64,000 nt of DNA. Origin: Bacillota bacterium (GTDB taxonomy: Bacteria; Bacillota; UBA4882; UBA8346). A model generated the notes under the pieces. It searched no databases and was not told where the DNA came from. It saw nothing but the letters and a program-made list of their open reading frames with translations. The DNA lies in NCBI GenBank assembly GCA_029974635.1, contig JARKQY010000021.1, forward strand, positions 1 to 64,000, written 5' to 3'. This document shows, in pieces, positions 44,463 to 53,441 of the stretch. The translations under genes and the position numbers were made by a program. Numbering within the stretch: position 1 is the stretch's first letter; each line of letters opens with the position of its first letter.

Positions 44463-45821
44463 ATGGCTAGCAATGAATCGAGGAACAAGATTAAAGTAGT
44501 TCAGACAGCAAAGGAAACCGGAGATAAATTAACCCCGAAGCCGGATCTGCAGTTTCAGGTTGGTCCATCCGGAAAAACAACGGTTATTGAAATCAATAAC
44601 CAAAAAAAGTATCAGGAAATATTAGGTTTTGGAGGAGCCTTTACGGAAGCTACCGCATTCACGATTGCCAAGATGAGCCCGGAAAAACAGGCCGAAATGA
44701 TGAATGCCTATTTTCATCCTGAACAGGGTTTGAAGTATTCGTTATGCCGCACTCATATGAATAGTTGCGATTTTAGTTTGGGTAATTATTCATGTGATCC
44801 GGTTCCGGGGGATGTTGAACTGAAATTTTTTAATATTGACAGGGACAAACAATATCTCATCCCCATGATTAAAGAAGCCAATAAAATCAAGGGGACACCG
44901 CTGGATATCTTTATTTCCCCCTGGAGTCCTCCCGGCTGGATGAAAACTAATCACCAAATGAATCACGGCGGGAAATTACGGGAGGAATACCGGTCCACGT
45001 GGGCGGCTTTCTTTGTTAAATTTATAAAATCTTATGAAGCGGAGGGCATTCCGATTTGGGGACTATCGGTGCAAAACGAGCCGGATGCGACCCAGACTTG
45101 GGATTCGTGCCGTTACACCGCCGAGGAGGAAAGGGATTTTATCAAGGAGCACCTGGGCCCCATATTAAAACGGGAAGATCTGGCTTCTAAAAAAATCATA
45201 GCCTGGGACCATAACCGGGATTTGCTATATGACCGGGCAAAGACTATTTTATCAGATAAACAGGCTGCTGAGTATGTTTGGGGAATGGGATTTCATTGGT
45301 ATTCCGGAGAACAGTTCGATAATGTGGCCAAGACCCATGATATGTTTTCTGACAAAGCGCTTATATTTACCGAAGGTTGCTGGGAAGGCGGCGTAAAACT
45401 ACACCAGTGGGATCGCGGCGAGCGTTACGGACACCATATAATTGGTGACCTGAATCACTGGACCAACGCCTGGGTGGATTGGAACATGGTTTTGGATCAT
45501 ACCGGCGGCCCGAATCATGCGGGCAATTTCTGCGACGCTCCCATAATCGCCGACCCAAATATAGATACGGTTTATTATCAAACTTCATTTTACTATATCG
45601 GACATTTTAGTAAGTTTATTATGCCGGGAGCGCGGCGCATCGATAGCCATTCCAATGATCGTCACCTGGAAACCACCGCCTTTGAAAATCCGGATGGCAG
45701 TATTGTGGTGGTAGTATTAAACTGTTCCGATAAGCATCATGAATTTCAGTTGAAAATGGATCAAAAAATCGTTGATTTATCCAGTTTGCCCCATTCCATT
45801 GCAACTTACATAATTTCGTGA
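44463..45821 (+). CDS. GH30 family glycosidase, intracellular (beta-1,6-glucanase or beta-glucosidase type)
   Basis: A 452-residue retaining glycosidase. The N-terminal GFGGAFTEATAF is typical of GH30. Acid/base Glu206 lies in SVQNEPDATQ and nucleophile Glu304 in FTEGCWEGG; WSPPGWMKTN is conserved. The C-terminal beta domain ends SLPHSIATYIIS. There is no signal peptide, so it should act in the cytoplasm on imported oligosaccharides. The GH30_3 (beta-1,6-glucan) branch fits the locus, but subfamily is by eye. ATG 44463 follows AAGGGG. It lies 3' of a LacI gene, with dyads in the gap. Confidence 0.9.
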   Translation: MASNESRNKIKVVQTAKETGDKLTPKPDLQFQVGPSGKTTVIEINNQKKYQEILGFGGAFTEATAFTIAKMSPEKQAEMMNAYFHPEQGLKYSLCRTHMNSCDFSLGNYSCDPVPGDVELKFFNIDRDKQYLIPMIKEANKIKGTPLDIFISPWSPPGWMKTNHQMNHGGKLREEYRSTWAAFFVKFIKSYEAEGIPIWGLSVQNEPDATQTWDSCRYTAEEERDFIKEHLGPILKREDLASKKIIAWDHNRDLLYDRAKTILSDKQAAEYVWGMGFHWYSGEQFDNVAKTHDMFSDKALIFTEGCWEGGVKLHQWDRGERYGHHIIGDLNHWTNAWVDWNMVLDHTGGPNHAGNFCDAPIIADPNIDTVYYQTSFYYIGHFSKFIMPGARRIDSHSNDRHLETTAFENPDGSIVVVVLNCSDKHHEFQLKMDQKIVDLSSLPHSIATYIIS

Positions 45822-45837
45822 ATCAAGGTTGCATGTC

Positions 45838-45946
45838 TAGTATGGCGTTTTCTACATAACTATTATGAAAAATTAACCAAGATGAACGCCATACTTTGGT
45901 AGAACGTTCATTCTGAATTGTAACGTTATTTTAGAGAACGTTCTAC
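45838..45946. repeat. Palindromic MITE-like repeat, copy C (two hairpins)
   Basis: Hairpin 1 is TAGTATGGCGTT (45838-45849) with AACGCCATACT (45885-45895), near-identical to the copy at 905-963. Hairpin 2 is a perfect 11-bp repeat, GTAGAACGTTC (45899-45909) with its complement (45936-45946), matching the copy at 36137-36182. So one locus has both halves of the family in tandem. Confidence 0.75.
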
Positions 45947-45978
45947 TAGAACTTAAACATTTGGATAAGATATTCTTT

Positions 45979-46009
45979 AATTAGGATGGATTAAACCGTC
46001 CTAATTTTG
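45979..46009 (+). terminator. Terminator after the GH30 gene
   Basis: TTAGGATGG (45981-45989) with CCGTCCTAA (45996-46004), one wobble, then TTTT. It overlaps a possible TTG start at 46007, which argues against that start. Confidence 0.65.
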
Positions 46010-46054
46010 CATATCAAGGCTTTAGGGATAGAAGAAGGAGCATTCTTAGAAACC

Positions 46055-48316
46055 ATGGACATTGTTCATATAGGTTCGGGCAGTTTTAAAGCCGGTGATA
46101 CCGGTTGTTATCTTCCCGTATCCCCGCTTTTTAAAACCAAAAACCTGAAAACACCCATACCGTCCAACGGGTGGTGGCAATCGATCCTTGTCAAACAATT
46201 AAGTGATGGAATCGTTTCATTGCCGTTCAGGCTTCAGTATACATCTCGCGGCCTAAGTATAATGAATCCCGGCGCCGGATTTGTCAACCATGATCAAACG
46301 ACGGTCATTACTGAAGGTAAGCCCGACCTTTACCTGGCGGTTGAAAATATTAACGTACCGCAAATGGTTGCCAGGGTTTGTGAATACGGTGACTGGTCCG
46401 TAACGGCGGTATTATCGGACGATGACACCGCCAAGATGAAAACTACATTTGTTAAAGGAGCGCCCTATATCTTCAATGAGTTTGGCGATGATTGTACGCC
46501 GTATATTTTTCTAAATGGAATCAGCACCCGGATTTTTGATGATGGGAATAACAGCATTCTCATTTCCGACAATGACTCGATTTTCACGGACCATGTCGGA
46601 TTAGAAATAAGCAATACCGATGCCGCCGGGTTCACCTATGTGAGATGGTATGGCATATTTTCTCCGGAGGGCAGTGTCTTTAAGCGAGTCGCCGATAAAA
46701 TTATAATTCAAATGGCTGGTAGGGAAAATTATCTGTCCCTAGCAACCTTGACCGCGGATAATGATTTATATTATTTTTATCAACATGCATACGCATTTGT
46801 AAAGGATACTAAAGTAAACTACAACTGTGATGATGCCTCAGCGTTTGTGACGACAACCTTCAAGGTTACAACCCAGGTTAAACGCTCCGGATTTTCCGCG
46901 GATACCTTGATGTGTCTTTTCCCTCATCAATGGAAATCAACCGCCGTTTCATTAACCGGGCTGGATTATTCGTCCATTCGCGGGAGACTGAAGGTTCACG
47001 AAGGGAATTCATTTGCCACCCAAAATATCTTCCCCGGGATTATTCCGCAATTTGGCGAACCGGTTGGTTCGGAAGGATATAACCGGACAGACACGGTCAG
47101 TTATATCAAAAACTTAATTGCAATGCTGCAAAATGACTATTTGATAGATGATCCTTATTGGCAAGGCAAAAATCTGCATCCGTTAACCCAAGCGGTGCTC
47201 ATAGCGGATCAACTGGAGGAGATCGTTTTACGCGATGAGTGCCTGTCCTTGCTGAAAAATATCTTAACGGACTGGTTTACCTATCATGGCGATCCATCAG
47301 AAAAGCCGCGTTTTTTATATTATTCGGGGGAATGGGGCGCCATGCAGGGAAACGGCGGTGATCATGGCATGGCCGTCTGGATGTCCGACCATCATTATGT
47401 TTGGGGTTACTTTATCTATGCAGCGGCGATTCTGGCGGCTTATGATAAAGAGTTTTTAACCGGTTACGGCGGAATCGTCGAGCATTTGATCCGGGATGTG
47501 GGGAATCCTTGCCGGGATGATTCCATGTATCCTTTTGTAAGAGGTTTTGACGTATATGAAGGCCATTCATGGGCCGGCGGTTACGGGGATAATTACGACA
47601 GCAATAATCAGGAAGCTGCATGTGAAGGCTTGCTGGCTTATGTGGGTGAATATTTTTGGGGATTGATTACCAATAATAAAGCATATTGCGATTTAGGAAA
47701 GTGGGTCTATACCCTAGGGTTTAATTCGATTCTGCAGTATTGGTTTGATATCGACGGGGAGAATTGGTTAACGAATTATCCCCACAGAGTTGCCGGCCAA
47801 GTTTGGGGCAGCCGGTATGTTTATGACACATATTTTTCGAAGGATCCCAATTGTATTTATGGTATTCATTGGCTTCCGGTGGCTCCATATATTACATTTT
47901 ACGGTCTTTGGCCGGAAGCCGCGCGCAAAATATATAATGACTTTTTAGCGGAGAAAGGCGGGCCGGAAGATGGCTGGTATCATATTATTTGGCCTTTCCA
48001 GTCGCTAGGAGATCCAAAAGGGGCCATTGCCAAATGGGATCCGGACTTGATAGCCGGGGATGATAAAAACGGCCAAAAAGAGTGGTCAAATACTTATTGG
48101 TTTATTCATAATATGAATGCCTGCGGATACCGAACGCAAGAAATCTGGTCTCCCAATTGGAGTTGTTATCAAGTGTTCCGGAAAAACGGCCAATACACGG
48201 CCCACATTTGGAATCCCACCGGCGCAGCTCAAAGTGTCGTTTTCCGGGACACCACCGGAAACATTGTAGGATTTGTAACGGTTCCTGCAATGAAAACCAT
48301 TACTGCCAATTTATAG
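46055..48316 (+). CDS. GH81 endo-beta-1,3-glucanase, apparently intracellular
   Basis: An inverting laminarinase-type enzyme of about 753 residues. GH81 hallmarks are PIPSNGWWQS near the N terminus, GGDHGMAVWMSDHHYVWGYFIYAAA, then FVRGFDVYEGHSWAGG, and NNQEAACE with the likely catalytic Glu520 and Glu524. There is no signal peptide and no binding module, so it probably works inside the cell, unlike most secreted GH81s. The ATG at 46055 is 14 bases from AAGGAG. A TTG at 46007 would sit in a terminator T-run and is rejected. It follows GH30 by 233 bases that contain a palindromic repeat. Confidence 0.88.
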   Translation: MDIVHIGSGSFKAGDTGCYLPVSPLFKTKNLKTPIPSNGWWQSILVKQLSDGIVSLPFRLQYTSRGLSIMNPGAGFVNHDQTTVITEGKPDLYLAVENINVPQMVARVCEYGDWSVTAVLSDDDTAKMKTTFVKGAPYIFNEFGDDCTPYIFLNGISTRIFDDGNNSILISDNDSIFTDHVGLEISNTDAAGFTYVRWYGIFSPEGSVFKRVADKIIIQMAGRENYLSLATLTADNDLYYFYQHAYAFVKDTKVNYNCDDASAFVTTTFKVTTQVKRSGFSADTLMCLFPHQWKSTAVSLTGLDYSSIRGRLKVHEGNSFATQNIFPGIIPQFGEPVGSEGYNRTDTVSYIKNLIAMLQNDYLIDDPYWQGKNLHPLTQAVLIADQLEEIVLRDECLSLLKNILTDWFTYHGDPSEKPRFLYYSGEWGAMQGNGGDHGMAVWMSDHHYVWGYFIYAAAILAAYDKEFLTGYGGIVEHLIRDVGNPCRDDSMYPFVRGFDVYEGHSWAGGYGDNYDSNNQEAACEGLLAYVGEYFWGLITNNKAYCDLGKWVYTLGFNSILQYWFDIDGENWLTNYPHRVAGQVWGSRYVYDTYFSKDPNCIYGIHWLPVAPYITFYGLWPEAARKIYNDFLAEKGGPEDGWYHIIWPFQSLGDPKGAIAKWDPDLIAGDDKNGQKEWSNTYWFIHNMNACGYRTQEIWSPNWSCYQVFRKNGQYTAHIWNPTGAAQSVVFRDTTGNIVGFVTVPAMKTITANL

Positions 48317-48484
48317 AATTGGTAAAATATAAATTTTCTGTAAAAAATACTTTTTGGGGTAATTCGGCGGAATTAAACCTCGATTCGGTCAAGTGCAATG
48401 GCTCTATTGTGTTCAGGGAAGCGGCGCTTATGTTGAAGGAAATCCTGGTAACGGAAAGCGTAATGGAAGCGGAAAAGATACGTT

Positions 48485-49390
48485 TTACTGATGGCAACAA
48501 TTGGAGTATTTATCGGTTTGCTCCTTACGGTATTGGGTAGGGCTTTTACCTTCCAACCGGGTGAATAAAGTTTCGAAATATTTATCGGTATTAAAACCAC
48601 ATTTATAACTGATCTCCTTAACGGTTTTACTGGTGTAAAACAACAATTCCTTCGCTTTTTCCATCCGGCAATTAATCTGATATTGAATGGGAGTCTGCCC
48701 GAGATACTTTTTAAATAACTTGGTAAAAAACCCAACACTCATATCATAGCCGGCGGCAATATCTGAAACATAAAGTTGTAGCCGAAAATTTTGACGAATG
48801 TATTCTTCAGCCTGTTTAATATTGGTAAAGTACTTGCTGTCCGGATCATTGTGATTTACTGACGGAGGGACGGCGGTTTCCAATAATAGCCGAATAATGC
48901 GCAACAAGCTAATTTTGGCATCCAATTTATACAAATCGCTTTTATGTAAGAAGTTGCCGTAAAAATTTGAAAATAGGGTATTGAATTCGCTACCATCCAA
49001 AGGGTGGTGGATTTGGGGCAATCTAAATTCAGGAATAATTTCCATCATTCTACATCCAACATTGTTATGAATTTCTAGTTGAACCGGATAGTCATTTTCC
49101 AAACCCGGCGAGTAAATCGGAGCAAAGAGGATGATGACTGAACTGTATCGAGCAATCCCTTGAATCGCTGTACCCGGAGTATTAAATATAATATCACCTT
49201 CGCGGACGTCGATAATCTTTCCGTTTAATACCATACCGCCTTCCCCATAGTTGATATATTCCAATTCGTAAGTATAAACGGTCCTTGGTTGATACTTGAA
49301 ACCTTTTTCGAATTTTAAACTGATAGCGTTATGAAAACAATGAATGACATAGGGGTTTAATTTTTGTAAAAATGAAATATTTAGTGACAT
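48485..49390 (-). CDS. AraC family transcriptional regulator, first of three paralogues
   Basis: 301 residues with an N-terminal cupin-like sensor domain (about 25-130, GEGGMVLNGKIIDVREGDIIFNTPGT) and a C-terminal pair of helix-turn-helix motifs (about 195-295, LYVSDIAAGYDMSVGFFTKLFKKYLGQTPIQYQINCRMEKAKELL). The other two paralogues lie at 52.4 and 53.4 kb, and all three open with LNPYVI-CFHN. They flank GH16 genes, so they should respond to glucan sugars. The 3' end is 169 bases from the convergent GH81 stop. Confidence 0.92.
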   Translation of the reverse strand: MSLNISFLQKLNPYVIHCFHNAISLKFEKGFKYQPRTVYTYELEYINYGEGGMVLNGKIIDVREGDIIFNTPGTAIQGIARYSSVIILFAPIYSPGLENDYPVQLEIHNNVGCRMMEIIPEFRLPQIHHPLDGSEFNTLFSNFYGNFLHKSDLYKLDAKISLLRIIRLLLETAVPPSVNHNDPDSKYFTNIKQAEEYIRQNFRLQLYVSDIAAGYDMSVGFFTKLFKKYLGQTPIQYQINCRMEKAKELLFYTSKTVKEISYKCGFNTDKYFETLFTRLEGKSPTQYRKEQTDKYSNCCHQ

Positions 49391-49934
49391 TGTTCACCAC
49401 GCCTCCTAAATTATTTTTATGATGGTGTACAACATGAAGCGATATTGATTGTTAATTATAAATTTTACAAGCACTTTTAAGGAATTTTAAACACATTAGT
49501 AAAAAAACCATTTGTAGCTATTATATAATTTTTTTAGCAATTTTTCGTGGTTTGTAGTGAGATGAATTGAATTCTTAAGAATAAAATAGAATTGTAGGTA
49601 TCAATGTTTGCGTTTATCATAAAAATTAAAAATAATGGAGTTAATACTATGTTTTATGGAATTGTTGAAATCGATAAATAGTGTTAGCATTTAAATGTAA
49701 ACATATTATTAAAAGTAAACCTGAAAATCCGGTTTGAAAACGTGTCCGCTTCGTCACCGTCAACGATTAGAATCATTAGATTCGTTGACCGGTGAATCAT
49801 GTTTTGGAATGGGGGTGAATGATGGGGAATGATTGTCTTTTAACCTGGAGGAATCTGACTATAGGTTGAATCGAGGGTTAAAGCATCATCTATTATGGAA
49901 TTGAAGTTAAGTTAAAAAGGAGGAGGGTTTTATT
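49391..49934. promoter_or_regulatory. 544-bp divergent regulatory region between araC-like and GH16 genes
   Basis: On the araC side, GTAGC (49514-49518) and TTAGC (49534-49538) flank TATTATATAATTTT. This closely resembles the block before the third AraC gene. On the GH16 side a 13-bp hairpin (TCACCGTCAACGA 49754-49766 with its partner 49782-49795, one bulge) lies in the leader. A half-site GAAAACG is near 49736. AGGAGGAGGG (49919-49928) is the GH16 ribosome site. Confidence 0.5.
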
Positions 49935-52292
49935 TTGAGTACAAAACTGGCAAAAGTTAGATGCTTAGTTATCATCGGTTTACTGGTTTTAGGTCTCAAT
50001 TGGGGATCACTACCGGAATCAGCGGGGGTTGTAAATGCCGCCTATGATCCCAGCATAGGCTGGAACCTGGTTTGGTCCGATGAATTTAACGGTACGGCGG
50101 TAGATGCCGCCAAATGGAGTTTTGATATCGGTGACGGGTCACAATACGGTCTCGCGGGGTGGGGAAACAGTGAACTACAGTATTACCGCTCAGAGAATGC
50201 AACCGTATCAGGCGGTTACCTTAATATCAACATTAAGCGCGAGTCTTTCGGAGGAAAAGAATTTACCTCTGCCAGAATGTATACACAAGGTAAGTTTGAC
50301 TGCCTTTATGGAAAGATCGCGGCCCGGATCAAAATGCCCTACGGGTATGGCATGTGGCCCGCCTTTTGGATGCTGGGGCGAGATTTTGATCGTCATAATT
50401 GGCCGGCTGTAGGCGAGATCGATATAACCGAAATGCGAGGCGGCGATGGTAGTACCGGTGACTTTACCACGATGTCCACCATGCATTGGGACCATAACGG
50501 CAGTTATGCTATGTATGGGCAATCATATACTAATACGGAGGCTTTAAGCCAGGACTTTCATATCTATGAAGTCGAATGGACCCCGTACTATCTTTATGGC
50601 AAAATCGACGGAATCAAATATTACGAAATGGACTTTTATTATGCTGATCCGAAACCGCTTAATGAATTCCATTTCCCATTCTTTCTTATTTTGAACTGTG
50701 CGGTGGGCGGGACATTCTGGAACCCGGCCATCGCCAATCCCGGTCAAGTAACCGCGCCGCTCCCACAGGCGATGCAGGTGGACTGGGTTAGAGTTTATAA
50801 AAACGATACTTCCGCTCCGGTAACCTGGACGCCTATTCCGGCGAACGATTTACAGATATTCAGTGAGACTCACACCGGGAATGATGTATTTTCGGTAGAC
50901 CGGACCACACTTGATACCTGGGCAGAGACTTGCACAATTACTGAAGATACCTTGTGTTCCGAAGGTTCCAAGGGATGGAAAGTCACCGTTGGATCCGTTG
51001 GTTGGATGGGCTTCGGCGTATCGTCGCTTTACGGGAACGATTTAACCGGGTACACCAATAGCGCTCTCAAGTTTGACATTCGAACCACATCCACCAAACA
51101 ATATAAAGTCGGCATCAAAACCAGTTCGGTTTTGGAATGCTGGGTGAATTTGGATTCCTCCGTAGGATATGTCGCGGATGGGAATTGGCATACCGTAACG
51201 ATTCCAATCAGCAGGTATATTTCGATTCAACCGTATTTGGATTTCAAATACGTTAACCAGTATTTCATGCTTGCTTCGGTTGGCGCCAGCCAAAGTGGAG
51301 ATGTAATTTACATTGATAATGTATATTGGGAAAAGACTGGTTCAGGCGGTCCAACAGTGACACCAACTCCGACTGGAGCGGCAACAGCTACACCGACTCC
51401 CGGCGGCAATCCGACATCGACTTCAACGCCGACCCCTACTTCCAGTGAAAGCACTCCAACCCCTACCCCTACTCCCAGTGGAGGTTACAGCCAGGGTGTT
51501 GAGAACAGTGATATAAACTCAGTATTGATATGGTTCAAACCGGATGGTTTCAATTCCGCTTATGTGGATATTCATTATAAGGTCAATAACGGTTTACAAT
51601 TAAATTACCGCATGACCAACAATAGCAGCACAGGTAGGTGGGAACAGACTATATCGGATTTAACATCCGGAAGTACGATTGATTATAATTTTACATACGA
51701 GAAGAATGGTTTTCAATATGACTCGCCCTGGTACAGTTATACTTTCAATACTACTGCTACTCCGACCCCAACTCCTACCGCTACTCCGACCCCAACCGTG
51801 GCGTCAACGCCGACTCCGGGAGGGACTTTGTCAAGCGCCACTTGGTATTTATTCAACCAAACGGTAAGCGGTGTTACTCCGGCAGGCGAGAATATGCAGA
51901 CCACCAAGAGCGCTATTACCGGTTGGCAGCCGATAAAGACGATTACTACGACTTCGGCTTACTGGTACAGTACAACGGTTAATGGAACATATAATTCCGG
52001 AGCATATACCTTGGTACTTTGGACCAACAATCCCGGTTCCTCGTCCCAGGTTAAGGTGGATATTTACAAGGTCAATTCCGACGGCGGCGGGGCTACCTTA
52101 ATCGCTTCTCAAACCCAGGAAGCCGGCACTTCTTCAACAGGAAATCATGCGACCACTTATACCTTCAGTGGTATTGGCGCTGTAGCGTTCAGTAATCAAC
52201 GTTTGATGGTCAAGATCACCAAGACTTCCGGTGTGGACTGTACCATGGTCTATAATACCAATGATTTTCCAACCCGATTGATTACCCCTTAA
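49935..52292 (+). CDS. Secreted GH16 beta-glucanase with CBM56 and two linkers
   Basis: 785 residues. The signal peptide covers about 1-36. GH16 (about 38-295) has Glu161, Asp163 and Glu166 in GEIDITE. An unrecognised beta-rich domain (about 304-462) follows, then a Thr-Pro linker. A CBM56-like beta-1,3-glucan-binding domain (about 517-607, VLIWFKPDGFNSAYVDIHYKV, YNFTYEKNG) and a second Thr-Pro linker come next. The C-terminal beta domain (about 633-785) I do not recognise. TTG 49935 has AGGAGGAGGG upstream. A divergent AraC gene lies beyond a 544-bp gap and a terminator follows. Confidence 0.92.
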   Translation: MSTKLAKVRCLVIIGLLVLGLNWGSLPESAGVVNAAYDPSIGWNLVWSDEFNGTAVDAAKWSFDIGDGSQYGLAGWGNSELQYYRSENATVSGGYLNINIKRESFGGKEFTSARMYTQGKFDCLYGKIAARIKMPYGYGMWPAFWMLGRDFDRHNWPAVGEIDITEMRGGDGSTGDFTTMSTMHWDHNGSYAMYGQSYTNTEALSQDFHIYEVEWTPYYLYGKIDGIKYYEMDFYYADPKPLNEFHFPFFLILNCAVGGTFWNPAIANPGQVTAPLPQAMQVDWVRVYKNDTSAPVTWTPIPANDLQIFSETHTGNDVFSVDRTTLDTWAETCTITEDTLCSEGSKGWKVTVGSVGWMGFGVSSLYGNDLTGYTNSALKFDIRTTSTKQYKVGIKTSSVLECWVNLDSSVGYVADGNWHTVTIPISRYISIQPYLDFKYVNQYFMLASVGASQSGDVIYIDNVYWEKTGSGGPTVTPTPTGAATATPTPGGNPTSTSTPTPTSSESTPTPTPTPSGGYSQGVENSDINSVLIWFKPDGFNSAYVDIHYKVNNGLQLNYRMTNNSSTGRWEQTISDLTSGSTIDYNFTYEKNGFQYDSPWYSYTFNTTATPTPTPTATPTPTVASTPTPGGTLSSATWYLFNQTVSGVTPAGENMQTTKSAITGWQPIKTITTTSAYWYSTTVNGTYNSGAYTLVLWTNNPGSSSQVKVDIYKVNSDGGGATLIASQTQEAGTSSTGNHATTYTFSGIGAVAFSNQRLMVKITKTSGVDCTMVYNTNDFPTRLITP

Positions 52293-52302
52293 TAGTATAA
52301 AA

Positions 52303-52341
52303 AGAGGGGCTGTCCCGGAAATAAACCGGGCAGCCCCTTTA
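52303..52341 (+). terminator. Terminator after the modular GH16 gene
   Basis: AGGGGCTGTCCCGG (52305-52318) with CCGGGCAGCCCCT (52326-52338), one mismatch, then TTTAAT. Confidence 0.85.
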
Positions 52342-52391
52342 ATCTGGCAAAAAGAATACTATTCACTGATCGCTGGGATTGTAAAATAGAA

Positions 52392-53303
52392 TTACGATTT
52401 ACAGTATGTAAAATACTTATCTGTTAACTCCTTCCGGTATTGACTGGGACTTTTTCCTTCATATTTGGTAAATAAGGTTTCAAAATATGTATCACTATTA
52501 AAACCACATTCATAACTGATTTCTTTTACTGTTTTACTGGTATGAAAGAGCAGTTCTTTTGCTTTTTCAAGACGGCAGTTAATTTGATACTGGATTGGTG
52601 TCTGTTTAAGATATTTTTTAAATAGCTTGGTAAAGAATCCGGCGCTCATATTGAACATTCCGGCAAGATCCGGAACATAAAGCTTTAATCTGTAATTCCA
52701 ACGGATGTATTCCTCGGCTTGCATAATCTCGGCATAATATTTCAGATGGGGATCATCCTGGTTGACGACTTGAGTATCCGCTGCCTCGGATAATAATGTG
52801 ATGATTCGTAACATGTTTATTTTGGTTTGTAATTCATAAGACTTGTTTTTGTGAATGAAATGATAATAAGTGTTTAAAAACAAAGTGTTATATTCATTAG
52901 AGTTTAGCGGATGATAGATTTGCGGCAGAATAAATTCAGGGTATGCTTCCATCATTTTATATTCTTTGCCCTCGTTAAGGTGAATCTCAAGAGTGTCGGG
53001 GTAATCCTGGGCCAGGTTCGGAGAATAGAAAGGGGCAAAGAAGATAATGATTGAGCTGTATTTGGCAACTCCTTGGACGGTGGTTCCCGGGGCTTTAAAA
53101 ATGATATCGCCTTCCCGGATATCCACCATTTGGCCGTTGATAACCATGCCTCCTTCACCGTAATTAATGTACTCCAGTTCGTAAGAAAAAGCAACCCGCG
53201 GAAAGTATTTAAAGCCTTTCTCATATTGCAGACTGGTGGGATTATGAAAACAATATATGATGTAAGGATTCAACCGTAATAAACAAGAGCGGGTTAGATC
53301 CAA
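52392..53303 (-). CDS. AraC family transcriptional regulator, second paralogue
   Basis: 303 residues: a cupin-like sensor (GEGGMVINGQMVDIREGDIIFKAPGT) and a C-terminal AraC double helix-turn-helix (NMSAGFFTKLFKKYLKQTPIQYQINCRLEKAKELL). The start is taken as TTG 53303, preceded by GAGAGGTGA. This gives an N terminus (about 10 residues before LNPYII) equal to its paralogues; an upstream reading from 53351 or 53399 would add residues they lack. It lies 138 bases after the third AraC gene in the same direction, with its own -10 box TATAAT. Confidence 0.9.
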   Translation of the reverse strand: MDLTRSCLLRLNPYIIYCFHNPTSLQYEKGFKYFPRVAFSYELEYINYGEGGMVINGQMVDIREGDIIFKAPGTTVQGVAKYSSIIIFFAPFYSPNLAQDYPDTLEIHLNEGKEYKMMEAYPEFILPQIYHPLNSNEYNTLFLNTYYHFIHKNKSYELQTKINMLRIITLLSEAADTQVVNQDDPHLKYYAEIMQAEEYIRWNYRLKLYVPDLAGMFNMSAGFFTKLFKKYLKQTPIQYQINCRLEKAKELLFHTSKTVKEISYECGFNSDTYFETLFTKYEGKSPSQYRKELTDKYFTYCKS

Positions 53304-53369
53304 AAAGGTCACCTCTCTATCCAAAAGTATTGTTGGTATAATCGCGTGCATATATAGCTCCCTATAATT

Positions 53370-53399
53370 ATTATACCGCGTTTTGGCATTTTTGACCAA
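53370..53399 (-). promoter_or_regulatory. Promoter of the second araC-like gene
   Basis: On the minus strand TTGGTC (53399-53394), an 18-bp spacer and TATAAT (53375-53370) precede the coding start by about 70 bases. Confidence 0.55.
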
Positions 53400-53441
53400 A
53401 ATAATTACCGGATGTTTTAAGCCGTGATTCCGGAAAGATAT

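Noticed and set aside
36101-45946. CRISPR array made from the palindromic repeats
   Set aside because: Copies are far apart, have no regular spacers and no cas genes are present.
46007-46054. TTG start extending the GH81 protein by 16 residues
   Set aside because: The codon lies in the T-run of the GH30 terminator and has no ribosome site; the extension adds no signal peptide.
48317-48540. Frame continuing after GH81 that could be a gene remnant
   Set aside because: It partly overlaps the AraC gene on the other strand, has no start with a ribosome site, and resembles nothing known.
49819-49869. 16-codon reading frame in the GH16 leader (possible leader peptide)
   Set aside because: The GGGGGTGA site touches the ATG, the peptide has no notable residues, and no attenuator follows.
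52298-52345. GGGCTGTC sequence as another end of the 30.86-kb element
   Set aside because: It is a compact hairpin with T-run directly after a gene, which is fully explained as a terminator.
53304-53399. Longer N terminus for the second AraC protein
   Set aside because: TTG 53303 has GAGGTGA at good spacing and gives the same start as its two paralogues; the extra residues include the promoter -10 region.
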